Shown piece by piece: positions 10,950-22,900 of a DNA stretch of 64,000 bases. The notes below the pieces were generated by a model. That model was not told where the DNA came from and did not search any database. It was given only the letters and a program-made list of their open reading frames with translations. The stretch spans positions 5,032,001-5,096,000 of the forward strand of contig NC_133547.1 in the NCBI RefSeq assembly GCF_048773025.1. The letters are read 5' to 3'. Position 1 is the stretch's first letter, and each line of letters opens with the position of its first letter. A program made the translations under genes and the position numbers. The DNA is from Camelus bactrianus. Taxonomy: Eukaryota > Chordata > Mammalia > Artiodactyla > Camelidae.

Positions 10950-13900
10950 ATGGGGCCCCTGCTGCTGCTGCTGCTGCTGCTGCTGCCCCTGCTGTGGGGG
11001 GGTGAGTGGCCCGGGGTGGGGGTGGGGGGGCGACACGGGGTGGGGGGAGGGCCGGGAGCTGCGGCTGAGCCTCTGTGTCCCCCCAGGGTCCCTGCAGCAG
11101 CCTCCACGGTACGGCCTCCAAGTGCAGGAGTCAGTGACGGTGCAGGAGTGCCTGGGCGCCAACGTGTCCTGCTCCTTCTCCTTCCCGGGGAGCGAGCGGT
11201 CCGCCCCCTACATCTACTGGTTCCGCCAAGGGGACAACGTACACACCAGTGCTCCTGTGGCCACAAACGACCCGCAAAGACCAGTGAAGGCAGAGACCGA
11301 GGGCCGATTCCACCTCCTCGGGAACCGCAGGGACGACTGCTCCCTGAGCATCAGAGACGCCAGGATGAGCGACTCGGGAACCTACTTCTTCCGAGTGGAC
11401 GCAGGTTATCCTGAGAGATACACTTACCGAAATACGCTGAACTTGCAGGTGACAGGTATGGCAGGGCGCCCAGTGAGGACCGTGGGCCGTGGAGACCCCC
11501 GCCCGTGCCCGTGTTAGAACAGGAACAGGACACGGGAAGACCCCGTGCTTGGAGTCTTGGGGTTTGAGGGATCAGAGGAGACACAGGCCCCGGGGGGAGC
11601 TTGGGCCCCGAGGCACTGGTCCCTCTTAGGGTCACACTCTGGGTCCCCACCCCCTGGGGCCCAGGCATCTCCCTCTCTCCTCCTCAGCCCTGACAGAGAA
11701 ACCCGACATCCAGTTTCTGGAGCCTCTGGAGTCTGGCCGCCCCACGAGTCTGACCTGCAGCCTGCCAGTCGTCTGCGCTGGGGCAAGATTTCTCCGGTTC
11801 TCCTGGGCGGGGGACGCCCTTGATGCGGTGGACCCAGAGATGCTCCACAGCTCGGTGCTCACCCTCACGCCGAGGCCCCAGGACCATGGCACCAACCTGA
11901 CCTGTCAGGTGACACTCCAAGGAGGTCAGGGGACCACGCTGGAGAGAACCGTCCAGCTCAATGTCTCCTGTGAGTGTGGAGGGACGGCCGGGTCCCTGAG
12001 GGCAGTGGGCTGTGTGACCATGTGTGTGTCCAGGCCGGGGAGAGCGCAAGGGCCAGCTCACGAACACGTTTTTATGGATCTGAGCCTTGGGAGTCTGGGT
12101 GGGCGGTGGCCGTGAGGACGGCCATCCCCACCTTCGCAGTTTCCACCACCTGTTTTTGGGTGCTGGGTCAATTTCCACCCCACTCCTCACCTCTGAAGCA
12201 GGGCACGTCTCTCTCTCCCAGATGCTCCATCGAACCTCAGCATCAGTGTCTCCCTCAGAAATGTCACAGGTAGGAAAGAACCTGTCCTCCCCAGCACTGG
12301 GTCCTGCTCCTGCGACCACCTCCGGGCAGAGAGGGCAGGGGATTCAGAGCTAGAATGGGACCAGATATGGGAAAAGCAAAGGTAAAAATCACCATTGTCC
12401 CTCCCTCACCTCCAGAGTACCAGTACTCACACTTGCATACAATGCACATGGGCACATGTGCACACACATATGCATGCACACATATACACACGCACACACA
12501 CACACACGCCCCAAACTGTTCAAAGCCATTTCATTTCACCATGATTCTGCTCTGTGGTTTTCCTCCATGAAAGCCTCTTTAGTTTCATTTCTCGCTACAT
12601 TAACTGAGTCCATTTCTCCAAGATTGGAGGCTCTCTGCTTTCTTTCCACCAAACAGCCCAGGCAGGTCCCACTGAGACACTGAGCCTCCCCCTGAAGATA
12701 TGAGACCCAGATACTTTGAGCCAACCTCCTTAGGGTGTGAAGGTCCAGCCTTAGAACCGAGACAGAAGCAAGCTAGTGGGCCAGGGGAGGAGAGGGAGGG
12801 GCCAGGCAGACCCCGGGAAGGACGGAGGGATGGAACCTGTCAGCCTGCCAGCCTTCCCTCTCCTCTCTCTGTCTGCACTTTCTTCCAAAGCCCTCAGGAC
12901 TCTGCAAAACACCTCAGTCCTTCTCATCTCGGAGGGCCAGGCTCTGCAGCTGCTCTGTGTTGCTGACAGCAACCCCCCTGCGCAGCTGAGCTGGTTCCGG
13001 GGGTCCCCAGCCCTGAACGCCACCCCCATCTCCAGCACTGCGATCCTGGAGCTGCCTGGTGTAGGGACAGCAGAAGAAGGAGAATTCACCTGCCGAGCTC
13101 AGAACCCGCTGGACTCCCAGCATCTCTCTCTGAGCCTCTCCGTGGTCTGTGAGTGGGGGGACCGCTGGGGGCAGGACACCTGGGTCCAGGGGAGGGAAGA
13201 GGGACCGCTGACCCTTCTCCTCCCTCCCCACAGACCCCCCACAGCTGTTGGGACCCTCCTGCTCCTGGGAGGACGGGGGTCTGCACTGCAGCTGCTCCTC
13301 CCGAGCCCAGCCGGCCCCCTCCCTGCGCTGGTGGCTGGGGGAGGGGCTGCTGGAGGGGACCCTCAGCAACGCCTCCTACATGGTCAACTCCAGCTCGGCT
13401 GGGCCCTGGGCCAACAGCTCCCTGAGGCTCACTGAGGGGCTCAGCTCCGGCTTCAGCCTCAGCTGTGAAGCCCTGAACGTCCACGGGGTTAAGAACGCCA
13501 CCGTCCTGCTGCTGCCAGGTCAGGGGGCTGGTTGGGGGCATAGGCTTAGGGGGAAATGAGTTATGATCCCAGAAGATGAAGTTTGAGTGGGAGGGGCCTG
13601 GACAGAAGGTGTTTGCTAGGACGAGGTGCTCCATCTTGTGCCTGAAGAGGCTCTCCAGCCAGTTCTGCAAGGAGGTGGGAAGGCAATGGACTGAATCTTG
13701 GGAGTGAGGGCGTCTCGCACACCTCTTCTTTGCAGGAAAATCAACATTCCTGACAGGAGTGGCTCTTGGGGCTCTTGGAGGCGCTGGTGCCATGGCCCTG
13801 CTGTCCCTATGTCTGTGCCTTGTCTACTTTTGCATGTAAGCCTTTGTTCTTGGGGGAGGTGCAGGGAAGTGTGTGGTAGGGAGTCCGGAGAGAGGTCACT

Positions 13901-16900
13901 TAACTCAGAAATGCAGAGCTGAGTAGACTAGATCCAGATGGGGTCTTTTTTCAGGGGGTGGGCTGGGTAACATCTTTGTTGAGATATAATTCCCATACAC
14001 TTAAGGTGTATGATTCATTGGCATTAGTATTTTCGCAGAGTTGTGTGTCCATCAGCATAATCAATGGTAGAACTTTTTCACTAGCTCGACATGAAAAAGA
14101 AACCAAAAGGAAACCCATACCCCTTGTCGTGCCATCAGCTCCACGCCCTGCCTGAGGCAACCACTGTTCTATTTTCTGTCTCTCGAAGAGTTGCTTATTC
14201 TGGACAGCTCCTGTAAGTGGAATCAGAAAATATGAAAACAAACAAACAAACAAAAAAGGAATAAAGAAAAAACAAAAGAAGGAAAAAAGAAAAAAAAAAA
14301 GAAAATATATGGTCTCTGGTGACTGCCTTCTTTCACTTAACGTGATGTTTTCAAGGTTCATGCTAGTGTGGCATGTGTCAGTCCTTCCTTTTTATTTCCA
14401 AATAATGTTCTATTGTATGAATGGAGCACATTTTACTCATCTGTTCATCCATTGATGGACATTTTGGGTTGTTTCTACTACCTGCTATGATCACTCATGT
14501 ACAAATTTTTGTGTGTAAGAAGGGTCTTTAGCGATGGAAATTCAGTCTTAGCCAAATCCCTGGTCATCTGGGAGGACGGCACACTCAGTGTCCTGTCAGG
14601 AAGGTCTCCGCATCCAGTGCCATGGTCTGGGTGACTCAGTAGGAAGGAGCCTACCCACCTTCGCCTGAGACATCCTGGCTGCAGTATGTTGGTTTCTTCT
14701 CTTAGAGTGAAAGCTGGCAGGAAGCAGGCAGCCAGGAGCCCAGAGAGCCCGGATGAAGACCCCATCATGGGTACCGTTGGCTGGGTGAGTGATGTGGGTG
14801 TCTTCTCACGCAGTGGGGGGCCCTGGGCATGTCCACTCGGCGGGTCCTGACTGAGCTCCTCAGCATTTCCCCCAAACCTGCTCCTCTGTTCCCCTGGGCA
14901 GAGATACCTGGGAGCTGGCTTCCCTCTGTTCTTCACCTTTATCTTCCAGACCCAGTGGCCGTCTGCTCACCCTCCTGCCTCCTCACTGCTGAGCTGACCT
15001 CACTGCTTTGCCATATATAGGCTGCCATAACTGTCTCTTCAAAACCACTACTTTCCAGCCACTCTGGAGTCTCAGAGCTGTTGTTTGCTCCCATTGCTTT
15101 GAGAATCAAGTCACACTCCTTGGTCTGATATTTGAAGTCTTTCCTAAGGTCTTCCCTGATGGCTGCTCTAGCCACTGGCCCTGCCCTAGGGTCCAGCCAC
15201 ACTGGGCTTCCTGCTCTCTCCATACTGGTCTACTCCCTATGACTCAGCTTTTGAATGTACAGTTCCTCTGACCTGAAATGCCCTCCCTCCCTTCCCATTT
15301 CCGCCAGACCACCTCTCCTCCTCCTTTCAGCTCCAATATCAGCATCTCCGGCTCTGGAAGACCTTTGTCAATGTCCATCCCTCCCTTCTCTACATCCCCA
15401 GAGCTCTGTGTCCACCCCTGTCCTGAGGGGCACATCACACAACATCACTGCATTTACCTGTCTCCACTTTCTTGTCATATTTGTAAAGTTTTTGAGGGCA
15501 GGAGCTGTAATTTTCTCTCACTCCGTCCCTGTCCAACATGACCCTTCTCCCCTTTTATAAAACTGGACCTGTGCTGGACTGAATGGAATTGTTCAAAATG
15601 CTTTGTTCGTGACCAAACTATTATCACTGGAACAGTGTTTATTTTTACTTATTCATTTTTATTCATAGTATGATAAGCAAGTGTAAACCTACCACCCAAC
15701 CTATGACTTCAAACATCGATGATGACTTCCATCTGCCCGTGATGCTCCCTGACCCATCCCCAGTAACCACTGCTCTGAATCCTTTGCTGCTGGTGTTATC
15801 ATGTATATGTATACCTGAAATATTCACTATTTAGTTTAATTGCTTCTGAACCTACAAAGGGTGTCATGTTGCATGTACTCTTCTTGGATTTACTTTGTAG
15901 ACACACTATTATGTCACAAAGATTCATTCATGTTTCTGCATAAAGTTGCAGTTTCCTATTGCAGAGTATTTCATTTTATGATTTTGTCTATTATCTAGGT
16001 TTGTGTTCATGGACATTTGAGTTGTTTCTGGATGTGGCTTATTATAAACACTCTTATTAGTGTCTCATTTTATTCACATGCAAGAGTTTCTCTTTAACAT
16101 GACTTAAGAATTTAATTGCTAAGTCATAGGGTATGCAAAGTTCATATTTGCAAGAGTATCACAAATCGTTTTCCAAAGCAACTGCATTCATTTATATTTC
16201 TATTTGTGCCTATCAGATTCTGTCAATCTACAATCTCTCCAGCACTTGGTTTTCTCAGTTTTTTTTTTTTTTTTTTTGTCATCTCACTATCCCAGTGTGA
16301 TAGTGATTTGCATTTCCTTGGTTACCAATGAAGATGAAAATCTCTCTACATCTTCAGTGGCCTATAAACACCTTCTCTGTAAAATGCCTGGTCACATCTA
16401 CAGCCCATTTTTCTATTGGATGTTTGACCTTTTCGAAATGTATTAGAGAGTTTTACAGTGTTGTTGTTGTTGTTGTTGTTGTATACATGGTAAATATCTT
16501 CTCCCAGTGAGTAGCTTGTCTTCGCTTTTTCAAAGGTGACTTTTGATGGCAATAAGTTCTTGATTCTGATATAACCGTACGCACCAAACTTCTCTTTTCT
16601 TTTGAGTGCCTTTTGGGTCTCATTGAAGAAAAGCTTTCCCATCTTAAGATTAGCAGAACAGTCAAGTACAATTTCTACTGGAAGTTTTATGTTTTCTTTT
16701 GACATGTAAAGACTTAATCTACCAGGAGTTGATTTTTGTGTGCGGTGTGCAGTGTTGATCTGTACACGTTCCTTCTTCATGTATAGAATAGTCCTTCCCT
16801 CCCACGTTGATCGGCCACACCACTTCTGTTATGCATCAGAATTCTGCACATGTGTGGGCCTCCTTTTGTGGCCTCTTCTGTTCCAATCCCCGAGTCAGAA

Positions 16901-19900
16901 CTGTGTATTCAGTCAACAGAATCTATAGCCTCAAAAATAAGTCCTAGTGTCTGACGGAACAAGACCCTCTTCTGAATCTTCTTCAGAAATGCCCTGGATA
17001 TTTTTGGCCCTTTGTTATTCTTTTTAAATGTTAGAATCAGTTTTTCAAGTTCAAAAAAAAAAAAAATACTCCTGTTGGAATCTTGATTGGGATTGCATTG
17101 AATCCATAGATCAATTCAGGAAGAATGTACATGTTTATGAATTCAAGTCTTCTTATCCATGAAAACAGTTCTCTTCATTCATTTAAGTCTTTTTTTTTTT
17201 TTAATGTTTTCAAGAATAATGGAGAATTCCTTCACACAGGTCTTCGTCATGTTTTGCTATTTTTATTCCTAAGTCCTAGTTATTGTTGCTGCTGTAAATG
17301 CTATCTTTTTAATAGTATATTTTTTTCATTGTTCATTGCTGATACGCAGAAGGAAAATATTTAGAAAAAACATATAAGGTTGTTTCTTTAAAATTAAAAA
17401 AACCACAAATTGGTGTCAGGTGTCATTTAGAATCTTGTGGCTTTGGTAGCTGGAGAATCTTAGATCTTATTCATAAGCCTGCTGAATCATTCTCTTTCGG
17501 AGATTAAGACATGCGAAACATTTGTGATATTCTTGTTTTTAACTGTCATGGCTTGCTGACTCAAAGCTGTTGCATTTGATGCAAATGTAATTTCATTTCC
17601 ATCAAGAATCAACTGGTCCTTTTGGGCTTCAGGTATTGAAGGAAAAAAAAAAACCACCCAGCCTCCTGCAACCTCTGCAGATGTATTTTTCATCTGAGAA
17701 GTTTCAGATTTCAACAGATGACTCACTCCTCACTCCCCTGAATTTTAACTAATGGGGAGTGAGTACACTCAGACTATCTCATCTGCATCTCGCAATGGAA
17801 GTCTGTGTGATTATGGGCAGGATGTGAGTACAGGTTCTTTGAACAGTGGCCAATTAAAAAAATTCTTTCATTTATTTTTAACTTTATTTTTGGGGGGCAG
17901 GTGGTGGAATTAATTAGGCTTACTTATTTATTTTTAGAGGAAGTACTGGGGATTGAACCCAGGACCTTGATGCATGCTAAGCATGTGCTCTACCACTGAG
18001 CTATACCCTCCCCCCAGTCAATTTCTTTTCATTTGCCCACAAAGAGCTTCTTCTTTTACTTTGTATGTTGATGGGGTTGAAGCCCTCCCCTGGGTTCCTC
18101 TAGGGTCCCCACTATAAATGTGCATCTCTTCTCGGTGACAGCCACCGCTCCTGGGGTGTTCGCTGTCTGGGTACCAAGAATTGTCTTTCTTCAGTAGATG
18201 CAGCCATGAATGAGTGAAATGCAATTATGTATTGAGTTGATCTTTTATATTCTTCCAACTTGCTAAGCTCTCCTGTTAGTTCTAATACTTTGCATGTAGA
18301 CATGGAGGTATCTTTGATTGATTTTTTTTTCAATTTAAAAATGACTACAGGTTGGTTTTGGGTGTCAGAATCTTTGGGGAATTCAAATTCGATGATCATA
18401 TCATCTGCAAAATAATAACAGCTTATTTCTTCCCTTCGATTCTAAGCATTTCTTTCCTCTTTCTTGTCTTAATATCCTGGATAAGACTCCAAAGTTGAGC
18501 AGAAAGGGGTTTTAAAACATCTTTCCATCCTTAAATTCTAGCTAAATTGGGTTTTGGTCAGAGTACATGTTTTTATGATAACCTGTTTTTAAAATTTGTT
18601 GAGACGTGCTCTCTGGCCTGGTGTGCGATGACCTTTTGTAAATATTTCCTGTGTGCTTATGAAGAATGTATATCTTCTATTTCTTAAATTCCATATAAGA
18701 TCAAGAGGCCAGTGTGTTAGCTGTATGGATGAAATTCAGATCTTTACTGATAGGTCTTCCTGACCTATCCATATCTGAAATCTTACATTCTGACGGTTTG
18801 TCAGTTTTCCCCTGGAGTCCTATTCATATGTTTCTTGTGGTTGATGTACTTTTAAATTTAAACTGTATGTTTTGGAAGTATTTTGTCTTCCCAGGGAAAT
18901 GAACATTTTTACCACATTTAGTCACACAGTGTGATTGTCTCTCTCCCTACTGATACTTTTTGGTTAGGTCTTTTTTTTGTCTTTTTTTCTTTTCCCTTTT
19001 TCAGTTTAATTATGTAGAATTATTACAGTTTGACTGCACATACACATTATATTGCATGTAAATACATATAAACAGTATATTTCACTTTTTTTTAGTTTTC
19101 ATATATGTACTAATGATTGTTTCTAAGAACAGATTAGATCTTTAGCTTTTTAAACTTACATAGTTATCAAAGGAATAAAGCCAACTACAAAATAAGAAAC
19201 AACAGAATGCGGTAATCCAATCATAAAGGACAGTCAGATGTGCTTACACATATTCAAGAGATCAGCACAGTAATTAGTCCATTTGTGTCCTTATTATTAT
19301 TGTTATTATTTTTTAGGTTCTTCATATAAATGATGTCAATGGCATTTTTCTTTCTCTTTCCAGCCCACTTCACTTAGAATGACAATCTTCAGGTCCATCC
19401 ATATTGCTGCCAATGGCATTATTTTTATTCTTTTTTTATGGCTCAGTGGTTAGATCTTAAAAGAGATACATCAGTTTGTCATTGGTTAGCTAGGTGCCTG
19501 ATATTTTTCCATACTATCCTTTCCCGTCCCCCTCCCCCCCAACATTTTATTTATGTTTTAGCCGTGGTTCTGGTAAATAGTATACAACCAGGTTTTTAAA
19601 AATCCAATCTGACATCCTCTGCGGAGTTGACTTTATTTGTATTCATCACGGTTATTGATATATGTGGATTTCTTTCTACTATTTTACCTTTTCTTTTCGC
19701 TTGGTTCCATGTTTCTTTCAATATTTCATTCTCTCCTTTCTTAAAATAGTTAATATTTCTATCTTACTCCTAACAAAAAGAACTCGAGTGCTTTTACATC
19801 CGTTGATCTCCTCTTCCTCCATCCCCTACTACAATGTTGCTTCTTTCTTTAGAGATCGTTTTCATTCTGGGTTATCATGAACCTACCTAACATTTTTCTA

Positions 19901-22900
19901 TTCTCTGGTCATTTTTTTTTTAAATACACATTTTAATGAGGTATTTTGATACCTACATCTCCTATTCTTATTGCGTATGGTTTCCTGGTTTTGTTCTTTT
20001 TATTTGAATTCTTCCTCCCAATGTGTTTTCAATTTGGGTTTTCCTGTATTAAGACTTCCGAGGGCTCGGTGCCTGGAAGTATTTTTATGCCCCTATATTT
20101 GAACTTCATTTGGCAGGATGTAAATTCTAGGGTCAAGGTGGTTTTACCACGATGCTTTAAACAGTTTACTTCATTGCTTCTTGTACCCAATGTTGCTGTT
20201 AGAAATGTGAGGTCAGCCTGAATCTTGCACATTGGGAGGTAATCCTCTCCTTCTCCCCGGAAACCTTTATATGTTTCTCCTTGGTTCTGATATTCTTAAG
20301 ATTCGCTACTCTGTGGGGAGGTGGGCTTTCTCTTGTCCATTTTCTTGCACTTGTGGGGTCCTTTTAACTGAAGTGGTTCATCTTTCTTTAAACTGGGAAT
20401 TTTATCTCCACTATTTTTGTTCAAATATTTCTTCTTGTTTTATGTCTTTTTTAAAAAAATGCATTCGGGGACTACTATCATCTGAATGTTGAGATTTTCT
20501 GTGCCTGTCTTCTATCTATCTTTTCTTTCTTGGGTTCTGATCTTTCTCCTTCTCTGCTTCTTGTAGGGGTGCTTCAGATGGCCCTTCCAGCTTACTCATA
20601 TGCCTTCAGTTATATTCATTCGATTCTTTATTCCATCCACTGGGTTCTTCTTGTTGTATTTTTCAGACATAACATTTCCACTTTTTACAGAATTGCATAC
20701 GCATTTCCCCTTTTTACCGTAATTTACAGAATTACATAACTTCTCGTTTTACACTTTATGTACATAACTTCCGATGTACACAATTTCTTTTTCTTCCAGT
20801 TTTATGGAGATACAGTTGACATTTAGCACTGTATAAGTTTATGGTGTACAGAATAGTGATTTGACTTACATACATCATGAAATGATTATCGCTATAAGTT
20901 TAGTGAACATCCATCAATCTCGTGTAGATACAAAACTAAAGAAATAGATAAATATTTTTTCCTTGTGATGAGAACTCAGGATTTACTCTGTTGCTAAGTT
21001 TCACTTATAACATACAGCAGTGTTAATTATAATTATCATGTGTACATTACATCCCTAGTATTTATTTATCTTATAACTGGTAGTTTGTATCTTTTGATTA
21101 CCTTCATCTAATGCCCCCTTTCCCTACCTCCTGCCTCTGGTAACTACAAATCTGATCTCTTTTTCTACCAGTTTGTTTGTTCGTTATTGAAGTTTAATTG
21201 ACCTACAACACTACGTTAGTGCCCCTTACACAACATAATGATTTGATATTTCTATACATTTTCAACATAACTCTAGTTGCAACATATCACCAAAGGTATT
21301 ACATAGTTCTTGACTGACTTACGTAATTTTTTTATTCTTGTTTTCATGATGGTAATAGCCAAGATCCAACAATGGAATAATTACAGATGGAACTACGGGG
21401 TGACAAAGAATTTGTAAATCAATCAGTCACTCAGCTGCTTAATCAAGTGATCACACCAAAGTCCCTAGGGGAAAGTAAAGGCTCTCTCCTAGAGCATTTA
21501 GTGTGCTTAGTTTAAACTCTTGATCAGAGGGTTCTAACACTTTTGTTTCAGAGGTACATGAGATGAGGTTCCCAGATTCCTTCATTTGTTTTTCTTCCAG
21601 AGTAGTTTCACTGTTGGTGTCCAGTCTTCTGACCTAGAAGAGCATATTTGCCGGGAGTGTTAGCTACTCTGTCTGGAGTGCTGATTGGGTGAAAGTGAAG
21701 GGCAGATGCTGGTCTGTGTCAATTTGAAGGAGGGACCGGACAATCCCCAGGGTGGAGCATCCTCAGGCACCAAAACTACTGCCAAGCATTTGCACTTCCT
21801 GTTCTGCCAAGAAATCAGCTCAAGTCGTCCCTTTGCCTTCCCACCCTCAGACAGAAGGCACTTTGGTCAGGGGCTCTCTGTGGATTTTGATCCACCAGAC
21901 CCCGGACTTTGGGAAGGAGAAAATGAGGGCAAAAATCCCAAAGGCCAGTGAGGCTCCACCTCTGCTCTCCTCTTCGCCTCAGTGAACCTTCAGTGCTTAT
22001 CCAGCACTTACATCATGGACACCTGCATATCACTGGCGTGTCCAGGCTCTCTGAATTCTGCAGATGATGACTGTCCCAGGGCAAGGGTAGAGGAGAGAAA
22101 GGAACAGAATTCAAGCACACTGGAGGTAACCCATCCTCTCAAGCCAACTTCCTAGCCCTGGGCTGCAGCACCTCCCCTCCCCCACTCCATTTATTCAAAT
22201 TAGCCTTTACTTTCCCCCTAGGGATTTATGTGTGTTCAATCAGCTGATCGACTGATTTACAAAATTTTGTCATCCCATAGTTCCGTCTATAATCTTGCAT
22301 TGCTGGATCTTGGCGGGCAGAGCCAGTGGCATGTATGAATTCACTATCTTGACAGGGACTATGGTAAAAACGAGTGGTTTGTTTTTCCCCTGATTTTACT
22401 CTCAACCTTCCTGTACATTTTTATACTGTAGACAGAATTGTAAAGTGGTCAACTGCATAGTCCCTGGAGTTCAAATTCCTGTGTTCAAGTCCTGGATCCA
22501 GCCACTTCCAAGCTGTGTGACCTTAGGCCAGTTAATGAACCTCTCTGTGTCTTTATTTTCTCTTCTGGAAATGAGTCCATCAGTACACTGGTTCCTGTCT
22601 CACTGGGTTATTATGAGAAGTGCTTAGAAGTGTGCCTAGTTCGTGGGAAAATTGCTTACAATTTTTACCTTATGTTAGTATTTTCCCCTGTCTAATAGGG
22701 AACCACACAAAAACAGGTATTTGGGGCTGTTTCAGTTCCTCTTATGTCCTCATTTGTGAGAACAGCATCTAACTCATAGCCAAGGCTCAGCAAAGAGGTA
22801 TTGAGTGAAAGAATGAACATAATGCTTTCTCCTGTTTATTACTCTGAGCTGCATCTTGTCCTATGATGATCAATTTAATCCCCCTTTAATATCTGGGAGG

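Noticed and set aside
10668-11517. Long open frames running through the SIGLEC5 leader and V-set region in other frames and on the other strand
   Set aside because: They read across intron 1 and the splice sites of the real gene and reflect GC-rich sequence. Only the spliced frame is Siglec-like.
16204-16780. Short frames beside the GTT triplet run
   Set aside because: They are translations of decayed reverse-strand L1 with simple-sequence insertions.
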